DNA of 64,000 bases from Gryganskiella cystojenkinii (lineage: Eukaryota > Mortierellomycota > Mortierellomycetes > Mortierellales > Mortierellaceae): assembly GCA_015852425.1 (NCBI GenBank), contig JAAAIG010000069.1, positions 1-64,000 of the forward strand. Direction: 5' to 3'. Of this stretch, positions 11,780 to 23,600 are shown in pieces (within the stretch, counting starts at the first letter, position 1; the number at the start of each line of letters is the position of its first letter). The position numbers and the translations under genes are program-made. The notes under the pieces are model-generated. The model did no database searches. It saw only the letters and a list, made by a program, of their open reading frames with translations, and was not told the origin of the DNA.

Positions 11780-14638
11780 TTATGCTGCATCTTCGACTCG
11801 AACTTCTGGAACAAACTCATATCCTCGCCGTTGTTGTTGTCTCCATCGTGCGACCCAGGTCAGGACCACGCGGATCTGAGCCCAAAAGATGATGGGCGTT
11901 CCAATGACGATCATGACACCAAACATGATCATGGTCCAACGGAAACCGAAATTTTCATAAATGAATCCAGCCAAGATCGGACCTGCAGCCATCGACAGAG
12001 AATAGGTCATGTTGTAGAGCGCATACGTCTTTGCGTAACAGTTCCAGCCTTTCTTGTTGACCACGTCCGCCATAGCTGGCAACAGTGGAGTCAAGATCAT
12101 GGAGGATCCCAAACCGAAAAATGCCAGCGGCAGGATGAACGAGACGAACGAGGTTGGGTAGGCAAGTGAAAAGGTTGCGAGCGCAAAGACGGACATGCCG
12201 AGGAGGGATACATAAAAATGGCCGACCCTGTCCGCATAGTATCCGATGGCAGAGGCAAAGAGTGTTGGGAAGATGGCAGCGACGAGAATCATGCCTGTCT
12301 GGGTCGCGGAGGCGTCCAAGAGGTCCTTCAAATATAAAGGCAAGATGGGTTCAAGGCCTAAAAGAAAATAAAATGAAGGTTGTCGTGTGAGTTTTCGTCT
12401 TCAAAAAAAAAGGGCACTCAATCTGATGTCGATTTGATTTTAACTCTTACCAGAGAAGACGCTGGCGGCGACAAAAGTGGCAAGCAAACAGCAGGTGATG
12501 GTCCAGTTGCTTGCAATCTCAAACATGGACACGTCCGTGAGATCCTCGTCAGTCACGACAGGCGTAGCAGCAGTAGAGACACCACCATATCCATTCTCGG
12601 AAACAGACGGGGCCCGACTGGAGGCGCGGCTATGATGATACAATCCATCATCAAGAATCTCCTGAGCATGCTTGGGATCCGAGATGGCAGCTGCAGTTCT
12701 CTCCACAGCAACAACATCACTCGTGGTGGGTTCTGAGCCGACCGTCAGACCATCCACATCCTGATCCACGCTTGAGGCTGTTGCAGCAGCTCCAATTTTT
12801 TTCTTTTCCGGTTCAGCGATAAAGAGGATGCACAGGAAATCCAGGATCGCAAGAGCGGCGCAAAAGATAAAAGGTGCCTTGTATCCATGATAATCGTAAA
12901 AATACGCTCCAACGACAGGTCCCAACATGAATCCGATCGCGTTCGCCATCATAGTCGCACCCATGACCACACCGAGGTTATCGGGTGGGTAGACATCGGC
13001 CAAAAGGCCCAATCCAATGGTCCTAACAAAAATGCATAATTGGTCCTGTTAGCATAATTACGAATATTGGACTAAGGGGGGTGACAATGAGCTCAAACTT
13101 TGAGACTATGGAGTGTCATATGCTCCATCCCTCTCTCTATCTCTCTCCTTTCTTTCTCCATTCAAGACTTACCATGAGGCTCCGCCAGCGGAACCTTGTC
13201 CGATCCTGGCTAGAATAAGGACCCAATAGTTACTCGCCAACGAGAATCCCACCGTCGCGACCGCGAGTCCAAGCATGCCAACCATCATCGGTATCTATTT
13301 TTGAAAAGAGGCGAGGGCGAGAGAGAAGTGCTGATCAGCAGGTGGCAGGTGGTGTTCGCTTATTCCAGTTCTAGATTTTTTTTTTTGGATTCGTTCAGAG
13401 TGTCATGTTCCAAGAGGCTAACATACCCTCCTGTTCTGGTACTTGTCACTAAGGATGGCAAAGAAAGGGGTCGAGGCCAGCAGACCAATGGCTATAACAT
13501 AGTTCGCGGAAATATATTATAGGGATAGTTAATAATTGCCATTGCTGGTGGTTCAACGTCGAGTCAAAAAGACCTAAAAGCTATGACCATGGTCAAAAGG
13601 TCAAGTGCTCGCCGTCCGCTCCTGTGCTCTCTCTGTTAACAAAGTCGTCGTTCTCATCCTGATCCTGTGCGAGTGAGAAAGGGCGAGGGAAGGAGAGAGA
13701 ACAGAACAGCAGACCGAGAGTCTATTTTTCTTCCCTCGGATCCTGTGCTCACATTTATTTTTGTGTCTTTTTTTTGTTTGATTTGCTGAATTGTGTTTGT
13801 CGTTCCCTGCATGTCGTGGGCTGAGAGAACATTTTCCGAACAAAAAATGTATCTTTCAAAAGTGGTATCTGATCGATCCTCGTGGACAAAATAAAAAAAA
13901 ACGATGCAATGCGCCATGTGATGCATATTGCTCTTTAGTCGTTGTTGCGAAAGAATACAAACACCTGTCTCCTTGGATCCTGCTATCCATTTTTCTTATC
14001 CAGTTGCATGATCCATGATCCTTGGCGAAAAAGAGAGACGGAAGGCAGTAACCATGGGGAGTTGACCGTACCATAACAAGCAAAGAGTAAACCGACATCA
14101 CTAGAACTTCCTCCGAGTCGCTCCTTGACAATCATGGGCAGGATGGGGACAACGACGCCATAGACGACCTATCAGAGAGATAAGAGGAGGAGGAAAGATT
14201 TTTAGATCCGATAATCAGTTGGTTCGTCGCAGTAGTTCTTTGCAGAAGAACTCGCAAGTCCGACAGATAGATTCTTCCCAAGGAACACACCAGACAGCTG
14301 AGAGGCGGACAACCTTCTTATTTTTTTTTTTTTTGTTTCCCCGCAATGTGGCCCTTTCCTTTTTCCTTTTTTTGGTCCCCACATATTCAAGACATATTCC
14401 TGAACCAGTGAAAGAGACCGGTGCCTGGAGGGTGAAGTCTCATTTTGTGTTTTGTCCTTCATGGACAACCTACCATATCGGTGAAGAGTGCCATGGCAAC
14501 AACACAAGCGACAGCAACCGGGGCACGTCTAGCCCTGTAAAAAAGGGATCGGCCAATGTCCTTGTCGGAAGAGGCGCTGTGCTGCAGCAAGGGCCTCCGT
14601 TCTTCTGACGAACCCTGGTGGGAAACAGGGGCGATCAT
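11780..14638 (-). CDS. MFS transporter, DHA1/vesicular-amine-like, 532 aa
   Basis: Six exons on the minus strand: 14474-14638, 14072-14168, 13427-13491, 13173-13294, 12451-13022 and 11780-12357, all in phase. The N-terminus is cytosolic. TM1 includes RAPVAVACVVAMALFTDM. The loop between TM2 and TM3 carries the MFS signature ASTPFFAILSDKYQNRR (G-x-x-SD-x-x-x-RR type). TM4 has RIGQGSAGGAS, TM5 has GATMMANAIGFMLGPVVG, and a long disordered loop of about 110 residues separates the two halves. The second half has GYYADRVGHF and LAFFGLGSS. This 12-TM plan with the antiporter-like GxxxGPxxG in TM5 fits drug:H+ antiporters related to vesicular amine transporters (SLC18). The substrate is unknown. The gene is divergent from the GH5 gene and convergent with the APSES gene. 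Confidence 0.85.
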
Positions 14639-15500
14639 TTTTGATTGTTATCTGATGTCAAGCTAGGGGATCAGTCAGGTTTGTTTTAATTTTCCTTGTG
14701 AATGTGAAGGGGAGAAATAAAAAGACGAATGTAAGGAATGAAAAAAGAAGAAAAAAGAAACGGAATGGAAAATAGGGTATATGAATGGAAGAAAGAGTCA
14801 AAGAGAGAGAGACAGAGGAGAGAAGAGTGAAAAGTAAAGGAAACAGAAACACAGAAAAAAACGGAAAGGAACGAACCCGTGCCTTTTTATTTTCTTCTTC
14901 AACGAAACAGACTTTCAAAAAAAAGACGATCGTCACGCCGTGACAAAAAGGAAACATCATGGCAAACACTAATCCAAAGGAGGGAAGAACAGGGAAGACG
15001 CTAGAGGAGAGGGAGAGAGAGGGGATCACCCTACGTCGTCATTGTCCACTGTTGCCTCCAAGAAAGAAGGGTCCACGTCTTGATCCTCTCGTTGTTTGTC
15101 ACGGAAATCCTGTGGACAGCACACGCGACGCAGGGTGGAGTGAGAGTGAGCAGACACCAGAACGAACACTTGCATGCATTTCCTGTTTGTCTTCTCTGCA
15201 ACAAGGTTTTGCCATCAACGGTGCCTTGGAAATTGGTAAGTGCTCTCATTTCATCATTATTCTTGATCGGTGGTCTTGTCGCCCGACAGTATTTCTTTTT
15301 CAGATCTCTTTCTCTTTCTTCTAACCATCCATTCTCATTCTCATTCTCATTCTCATTCTCATTCTCATTCTCATTCTCATTCTCATTCCTCATTGCTTGT
15401 TATTTGACCTTGACTTTATCTCCTACTCTCTCCTCTCTCTCCCCTCCTCTTGTCCATCTCCCCCCTCCCTGGTGACACGTCCTTGAAGATTCATCAAAAG
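14639..15500. other. Divergent promoter of the MFS and GH5 genes, with a likely 5'-UTR intron
   Basis: This is the shared upstream region. A well-formed intron can be read at 15236-15303 (GTAAGT...TTTTTCAG, 68 nt). Splicing it does not extend the GH5 frame, so I take it as a leader intron. An ATG-initiated frame at 14959 ends within this leader. Just downstream is the CATTCT repeat. Confidence 0.4.
15330..15388 (+). repeat. Hexanucleotide tandem repeat (CATTCT)n
   Basis: About ten tandem copies of CATTCT sit in the presumed 5' leader of the GH5 gene, 112 nt before its ATG. The array is nearly perfect, with one extra C near its 3' end. On the minus strand it reads as an Asn-Glu repeat that is not a gene. 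Confidence 0.95.
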
Positions 15501-18500
15501 ATGATGTCGACGAACACACATCTGCCCAAGGTCGTGGTAGATCACCATCCCTCAGTCGACGACATCTCCTCTCATCAAAACAACACCGAGTCACAATCAC
15601 CTGAACAACAAGAAGACAGCGATGACCCTTCAGTCTCTTTTCGCCATCACCATGATCACACACCTCAAATCCTGCTCAGACCTCAGGAACTGAAGCACGT
15701 CAACTCGTTCTCTTCCATGTCCTCTTATGCGTCCTCTTCTTCTCAGGACGACGCCGACTGTGGAGATGGCATCGACCAAGATCGCAGTCACCCTTCAAAG
15801 ACCAAAGCCCATTCTCCAATAACCTCGCCAGCCTCAAGACGATCCCTGAATCGGAGTCAGAGTCGACGGCCCGGAGGTGGCACTGCAGTGAGACCGGCGG
15901 GCAAAGCCCACGATTGGTACTCAGGTGGTCGCATCACCTCCCATGGACGATGGTTTCGAGATTCACAGAACAGGACACTGTTACTTCGTGGCGTCAACCT
16001 TTGTGGCAATTCAAAGTTGCCGACCACGCCCAACGGAAGTTCTCATCTGAGTGAGGGCTTCTTTAACCATCGTGATGTCTGTTTTCTCGGTCGACCCTTC
16101 CCACTGGACCAAGCACATGAACACTTTTCTCGTTTGCAACGATGGGGTCTGACCTTTGTCCGTATGCTCGTCCCATGGGAGGCCCTCGAGCACTCTGGAC
16201 CGTAAGTACTCGACAAATGGACGTATATTGATCACGCACTCAAGAAATGATCACGATCTTTTGGATTGAAAGAGAGAGACAAAAAAAAAAAAAAAAAAAA
16301 AAAGAGTCCTTACTATCCTCGAGGATACTACCCTGCGATCTGTTGCTCTGCCACTCTCCCTTCGATCCCCGCAATCGCCTGCTTATTTTTTCATTTGCGA
16401 TCTCGGTAAATTTAATTCCGCTGCCAGGGAACTTTCCCGCAAAGACACGCACTCGTGCAACCATTCCCCTTGATCAAAGAATATTCACATTCCAGAAAAA
16501 GTCGGGACGGCAACAACAAACAAACCTAAGCACATTCGTGTCTGTGCTCGACAACAGAATGCGATATTCGTTAAAAAACGTGGCCAGACTGTCAACAAAA
16601 AAAAAATAGTTTAATGACCAGCGCTACTATGTTCGTACACAACATCCTAACAACCTCTCTTTCTCCTCTTGACATTCTCATGTCTTAGTGGCATCTATGA
16701 CGAAAAGTTCATCGATTCCCTCATCGAGTTAATCGAGCTCATGCCAAGATACGGTATCAAGTGCTTCATTGATCCGCATCAGGACTGCTGGTCGAGATTC
16801 TCGGGCGGATCGGGCGCACCAGGATGGACTTTTGAGGCTGCAGGATTGGATCTCACGAAATTCAAGACCACAGGCGCCGCTTATGTGCATAATACCAACC
16901 AGTTCCCGGGCGATTCACCACCCATGGTCTGGCCCACCAACTATACAAAACTCGCCGCCAGTACCATGTTTACGCTCTTTTGGGCTGGTGATACCTTTGC
17001 ACCCAATAAGATGTATCAAGGGGAACCAATCCAGCAATTTTTGCAGAACCGATACCTCGAATGTTATCAGCACTTGGCCAGGTAAAAGAAAAAAAAGAGC
17101 TTCCAGGCACGATCTTATGGGCTGCTTCTTTTTGCCTCTTCATTCTCGACAGCCGTTGCAAGGCGCAACCCTACCACTGTGACTGACCCGAACAATAATT
17201 ATACTCTTTGATCTTTTTAGGCGATTGAGTCACTTGGACGCTGTTATCGGATTTGAAGTCATGAACGAGCCTCAGTAAGCACCGTGAATCCGCGTGCGGA
17301 GATTTGATGATCATTCCACCACGTAGCATTATTGACTGGACTTCACTTCTCATGCACGTTTATAATAGTCCTGGATATATCGGTCTCAAGAACCTCAAGA
17401 GATACGACTTCAACTCGAACTTGTTCTTTGGTGATTCACCCTCAGCACTGGAGTCCTTTGCCTTGGGTGACGGTATGCCTCTGCCGATTGAGGTCTGGGT
17501 CAAGTCCTGGCCCTTCCCAACCAAGAAGCAAAAGACAAGGATCATCAACGAGCAACGGGATTCCGCATGGATCGAAGGCGAATGTCTCTGGAAGCAACAT
17601 GGTGTCTGGAGTGTGAACTCCAAGACAGGAGAACCCCAGCTGGATCGACCTGATTATTTCACGACGGACCCAATCACGGGTGAAAAAATTGACTTTACTC
17701 GGTTCTATCTCGACTTTATGAACCGGTACTCGCATGCGATCCAGACTGTCCTTCCATCCGCCTTTGTCTTTGTTGGGCCGATCCCTAACGAACCTGCGCC
17801 GATCTGGGGTCCTGGTGACCATGAAGAGAATATTGTTTATGCGCCTCATTGGTATGACCTGCACTCGATTTTTAACAAGTCCTTTGACGGCAGGATCACT
17901 CACGATGTCCAGGGTTTGAGCAAGGTATGCACACAAGTGAGATCATAAATGAGGCGCCAATATAAGTGACGCTTTAAGCTAATCAATCTTTTGCTTCAAC
18001 TTTTTATACATTAGGGTAAAAACGTCATCTCGGCGACATATTTTGGAATCAAGGGAGCCAAGAAAAACTACCGAGGACAACTGGCGAACGTACTCAACTA
18101 TGGACTACAAAACGTCGGAAACAAACCCTGTGTGATTGGCGAATGCGGTATCCCTATGGACATTAATCAACGACAGGCGTTCTTGAGCGGCGACTATGGT
18201 CATCACGCAAAGTTTTTGGATGCCGTCCTGTCTGCGATGGAGTCGAATCTTCTCAGCTTTGCGTACGTATTTCAGTTGACAGCCAAGCAAACCACAAAAT
18301 TAGACACGGATCATCTCTGCTGATCGGAGTAAAACTGCAGCCAAAAAAAGGACTTTTTTACTGATAGTGTATCTTTTGCGGCTTCTTTTAGGCTCTGGAA
18401 TTATAACACGACGAACGACAATACCCATGGCGATCATTGGAACGGCGAGGATTTTTCCATCTTCTCGTTGGACTCGCCCAAAGTTCCCGCTCTCATCGAT

Positions 18501-19591
18501 TCACTTTCGTCTCAAAACGACTCCAGGACGACCCTGCGTCAGCAGGCTCCCAATTTTGCCAAGGAGGTTATGAGACGAGCCGCGTTGGAGAACAAAGCGA
18601 TAGCATTTGTGGTCGATGATGAGACTGAAGGTGGCAGCACGACCAAGGATAGTGACAACGAAATTGAGACTCTGGCGATCGAGGACGACTCGCCGTTTGA
18701 TAGGGCTTATTTTAGTTTCGATCATGAGGAATCGGATGATGGACGAGATCATGTTCACCATGTCGGAGGACGTGCCCTAGATGCAGTTGTGGTATGTGAT
18801 TGCTCAAGATTCGTTCCATAATGTTGTCCACAACAGCTACTCAAGTTCCTAATGATAGTATTTTTTTTGTCATATGATCCACCCAATAGCGACCCTATGC
18901 GGCCAAGGTGGCAGGTGAACCAATCTCAAGTGAGTTTGATTTTACGACATTGCAGTATACCTTCCGATTCTGTAATTACCTCCAGGCACCAGTTCCGGTC
19001 GTCCATGTATCGAACCCGGAACAATCTTTGCTTTCGTCGAGATCCAAGGACTCGAGTGACTCTACTTTGGCCAACAATACCAATCACGAGACCAGTTTTG
19101 GACTGGATCCCTCTCCAACGATCTCTGAGAAACAACAACAGGATCCTAATATGCTCTGGGTCGGACATCCTCCGGAGGGAACGCAGATGGCGTTCGAGAC
19201 CGAGATCTTTATCCCTTCCTACCACTACGACGATGCTGGACTCGAGATCCTAGTCAGCGATGGTGATTGGCGTTATGTGAAAGAACGACAGACGTTGTAT
19301 TACAGGCACAAGGAGATGAAACCTGGTGCCGTTCATTCTATCCGGATCAAGGCCATCAATGGGCCGACCACGGCTGTGGCAAGAACAGCTCGGTCTGCCC
19401 AAGTGAGTTCGATGGGACAAGGCGACTCGGATTCAGATTTTGCTGAGGGTTTGGCGACCGTCGGGTCCGATAGCGCCAGAGAATCGAGTCCGACTAAGAC
19501 GATGAAGATTTCGGGATCTGCCGAAGAGACAAAGAAGAACGGAGCCGTTACAGTCGAGAGTGCTTCTGGATGCATGTGTGGCATCATGTAA
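15501..19591 (+). CDS. GH5_12-like steryl/glycosphingolipid glucosidase (EGCrP2-like) with CaaX end, 1017 aa
   Basis: Seven exons: 15501-16201, 16689-17081, 17221-17274, 17369-17924, 18015-18262, 18392-18791 and 18890-19591, all in phase. Residues 1-140 are Ser/His-rich and probably disordered. The GH5 barrel starts at GRWFRDSQNRTLLLRGVNLC and continues with FIDPHQDCWSR. The acid/base motif is FEVMNEPHPGYIGL (Glu about 381). The nucleophile segment is VIGECGIPM (Glu about 611). A C-terminal beta-domain and a Ser-rich tail follow. This layout matches fungal EGCrP2/Sgl1 enzymes of GH5 subfamily 12, which hydrolyse steryl beta-glucosides. No secretory signal is evident. The protein ends CMCGIM, a farnesylation-type CaaX box with a neighbouring Cys, so cytosolic-face membrane anchoring is inferred. 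Confidence 0.85.
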
Positions 19592-20189
19592 AATAGGCAT
19601 GCAAATTCCCCAAACCAAATTAAACAAAGAGAAAAAAAAAAGCAGCAGCAAGACCTTTCTGATCGCCTTGGTATTTATTTGACTTGCGATAAAAATTGCG
19701 GTAAAGAAAAGGAAAAAAAAAAATTGACTTGCAACAGGCACTGGGAGGGGAAACGATCTTAGACGCTGTTCCTCCAGGATAATAATTTCACAAGCACCTA
19801 TAATAAATCTCTTTTTCTTTGCCACTCGACCAAGTTCGTTTGACAAAAATCCAGCCATTCATTAATTAAGGAACCCATTAAACGAGCGAAAACGCCGTGT
19901 CTCATTCTTGTCCATCTTAACTATCTTTTTTTTTTTCCTTCGTTCTTTTTTCTTGAGCATGGGCTCGTTTTTTATCCCCATTGTTAACGGCGGCATCAGG
20001 GGCAATGGGCTCAGAAGAAATTTTCACGGGGTGAACATTCAGTCTTACGGGGGGACTGAGTTTAAGATGTCTGTTCCCAGGGCACTGGGCGATGCAACGT
20101 GGCTTCTTGAACATCCAAGAGACCTCTGTGATCGATCGTTTTCCCGTGGTGGGACCAAAAAAACTGAGCCACAAACAAATACGAGCAAA

Positions 20190-20239
20190 GAGGCGACTTT
20201 CCCGCGGAGCAGCACTCTTTCTTTCCTCAACCTGCACCC
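20190..20239 (+). repeat. Direct repeat, copy 1 (50 bp)
   Basis: This block begins GAGGCGACTTTCCCGCGG and ends TTTCCTCAACCTGCACCC. It matches copy 2 at 20321-20370 at 46 of 50 positions. The element GGTGGGACCAA precedes it at 20148-20158. Confidence 0.85.
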
Positions 20240-20320
20240 GATCGTTTACCCAGCATGTGAGCCTTTACTTCACCATGGTCAGCCCTGGTGGGACCAATAA
20301 CTGGACCACTGAGAAAAGAA

Positions 20321-20370
20321 GAGGCGACATTCCCGCGGTGTTGCACTCTTTCTTTCCTCAACCTGCACCC
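20321..20370 (+). repeat. Direct repeat, copy 2 (50 bp)
   Basis: This is the second copy of the block at 20190-20239, spaced 131 bp from start to start. It begins GAGGCGACATTCCCGCGG. GGTGGGACCAA precedes it at 20287-20297; the gap to the core is 8 bp shorter than in copy 1, so the duplication is old or was imprecise. Confidence 0.85.
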
Positions 20371-20639
20371 ACGGAGAAGTCGATCCAAAAAACTTCATCA
20401 AAATCAGATTAACATTGCATTGATTTCTTTGACATCGGTCTCCATCGATGAGTGATGACACCTTGCTCGGACAGCAAGCCCAAAGTAAGGGCAGACGGCG
20501 AAAGATGCGATCACCTTAAAATACTACAGCTCTTCCTAACCACTGACATTCTTCTTGGAAACAGTGCCATACCTTCGAGGATACTTTTCGCAGGAAGCAG
20601 CACCACCTGACTTCTTCTCAGTTCGACTGCCATTCTTAC

Positions 20640-23600
20640 ATGGTAATGCTACAGAAAGGTAGGGTGTTGTTAAGCAGGTGGCGCTTCTCTCTCCCGTCGA
20701 AAATGATCTCTTTTCATGACGATTTGACATTTCTTGCTGTTGACGGCCGCAATAGTGCCAGAGATCCAGTGCAGATGCATCCAGTGCATCAAAAGGTGCG
20801 CGCCTGCCACACGTTTGACAGAGATGCGTTGCTAGAGTATCGCCGTCAAATCACGGCAGTGGATCCCGGAGGGGAGCTCGTCCACAGCGCAGTGTGGTGT
20901 GTCTCGTTTAACAACTTTGACCCCAAAGTCTTTCGACCGATCACCTTTGAATCCTGTCCCCGCTATCCTGATGTGAGTGCTTCATCCATTGTTCCTTGAC
21001 AACATAAAAGCGCCTAGGACTAATGTTCTCGCTCACAATTGATCCACGTAGTATGAATACGATCATCTCTTCGTCAACGTTCTTCACCGAGAGATCGATT
21101 GCATTCAGAGCATGAGTGGCCCGGACCCGGCTTTAGGAGATCAACCGAGGATCCATCGATTGAAACTGCCTTCGCAGATCTGGATTAAAGACGACATCGA
21201 CACCTTGGATCTTGCATTGGACTTGACCACCGTCCCTATGGAGCACCTTCCTCATTTGCCTCCTTTGACGGAGAAACAGAAGCAGGATTCATTCCTCACT
21301 GTCCACTATGTTGAACTGCAGCCCTATAGACCAACCTCGTGTGGCGAAAGTATTGGTAAGTATCAGCCCTGATCAGGTCACTGCTTTTAGGATCTAAGTT
21401 GAGACAGTGTAGTGTAGACGCTAACCTTGTGTTTCGCTTTCTAGATGGCACGATATCTCTCAAAGGATCACAGAGCTTGGTGCAGACGGTCGATGTTCTC
21501 CACAAGGACCCTTTGGACGCACCTACTGCTCCAGCACGACCTGTCAAGATTATACGGTCCCAAGTCTGTGGCTCAGGATCCCACGTGCTTACTCTATCTT
21601 TCACAAAGACTCACGCCCACTTAGATCTTTGGAAGTTGGTAGACTTGACCCGAGCGACGGCGACTGCAACATCTGCACCAGAATCAAAAAGCCTGGACAG
21701 TCTCTATGATCTCTCTGAACTTGCAGATGACCACCCATGGGTCGCACACACCGAGTTTCCAATCTCACGGAACGGTGCTGGAAGCCCTCCATCATTGGAG
21801 ATCGCTCTGTCGTATGACGCATCCCGTGTGGCTGTCTTCCCCTCTATCGATCTGGACCGATCTGAGTTTCAAGACGTGGCTTTCCGACTCTTTGAGTACT
21901 CGCAACAGTTTACGCCTGCTTTGAGAGACGAAAAGGGCCCGACAGGCGCAACAGGAACATTGACCTCGAGCACTGGGTTCCCTGAGCGAAATCACCCCTT
22001 GAATGGATTTGCAGGATATGGACGATTCCACATTCTGGACTGGGAAAAGAAACGGTCGTCAAAACTAGAAGGAAAGGTCTCAGAGAACCGCACTGCTCAT
22101 GGCACCGACATCTCACAGGAAGCCTTTGTCGCCTGCGATGGCTTGACGGTCTCGGTCTACAAAGTGCAGGGATCATGGAGGAGGACATTTGATCTAAAGC
22201 TTTCAGATCCTGTTGTCATTGCACCGAGAGCAACTCCATTCAATGAGGACGAAGACCAAAGGACCCCTGAAGAAAATTTCCAGATCGCTATCCAGACCGG
22301 AGCCAAGTTGTTGATTGGTAGTTTGCGTGGTCCTCTCTGTGTTTGGGCAAATATCAGAGAGTTTTCTGTCTGGGACCTTAGGCAAGGGCGCCTCCGCTCT
22401 AACTCACAGATATCTTCTTACGGCCAGAGTATTACAGGCATCTCGCTTTCGAGTGATGGCCTCCTAATGACAATCACCGAGTCTTCTTTTACCTACCTGT
22501 TCAACACCATGACTGCCACCAATGTCCAGTACATCTATACAGGAGCTCGTGACATGTCAACGCGGTTTCTGGATGATTGCCATCTCCTTTGGTATTCTGT
22601 CAAGGGCCAGCCTTCCACTGTACTGAACCTGAGCATGGGGGACCGATTTAATGACCAAAAATTGCAAATCCCATATTCCGATTATGGGGTGCAGCAACTT
22701 TTTTCCGTTGATACACCTGACGAGCCACAGGACATCGGGTTGCAGTTGGATGTTGACAATGGATCAGGATCGGTTACCTCTGACGAAGAATCCGTCGACT
22801 CGAGTGATGACCATCAAAGGGAGGAACTTCTTTGGCAGAAGTGCAGAGGATCGACTTCAAGGGATTTGATTCTGCTTGCACAGGGGTCCTCCCTTTCCGT
22901 CTATGGACTGAAAGAAACGATCGCGTTGGCAACCACCGATGAATACGATAACACGCCTACGCTGGAGGTCGACACAACACGATGCACGAGCGCGTGTCTG
23001 AGGCCTCATACCATAGATAAGGAGCGCAAACCGCAGGAGCTGGTGAGCGTGTCAGGATACCGCTACTCAATCCGACTAATTCCAGGCAGAGCAGGTGGAA
23101 TGACTCTTACACTACAGGGACCAGACGAAAAGGAAGCACCGAAATTAATCCAGTATCTGAGGGCCTGGGGGATATGGACCGAGTTTAAAGATGCCTACTT
23201 TCTCCCTTGCAAAACACGCTTTCTTGCGTGGAGCGGAAATATGATATGGGTTTGGAGACTACCTCCAGATCCGTCCAAAGATTTACGATGCGAACTCTTG
23301 GCGATGCGGTCAGCTACTGCCTGGAAGGAAAAGGACACAGACCTTGACTGGCAATATCAAGATGATGTGGTTCTATGCGAACATGGAAACTCGGTTCGAT
23401 ACTACATCAATCCCAACTTCGGCGAAGACAAGCATCGGTACTTTGAATTCCAGACGCAACATCTGATGAACCCAGAACACACCCGTGACGCCGTCGTCAA
23501 CATCTATTTCCTAGCGGGACTCTACAGCAAGTCCAAGGAGAATCCGCGGCACCAGCAGGAAATCCTCCGCTACATGGCTAAGTACACCGGGTGCCATCCA

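Larger units (their letters stand above)
19592..20639. other. Intergenic region with a duplicated 50-bp block
   Basis: There is no recognisable gene between the GH5 gene and the channel gene. The region contains two direct copies of a 50-bp block (20190-20239 and 20321-20370), each preceded by GGTGGGACCAA. Short frames on both strands cross these copies but have no recognisable protein features. Confidence 0.5.

Noticed and set aside
14959..15324. ATG frame of 121 codons before the GH5 gene
   Set aside because: No domain. Splicing of the intron it contains ends the frame at once. At most an upstream open frame in the leader.
15031..15393. Minus-strand frame with an Asn-Glu repeat start
   Set aside because: It is only the reverse translation of the CATTCT hexamer array in a promoter; it has no domain and overlaps the GH5 leader.
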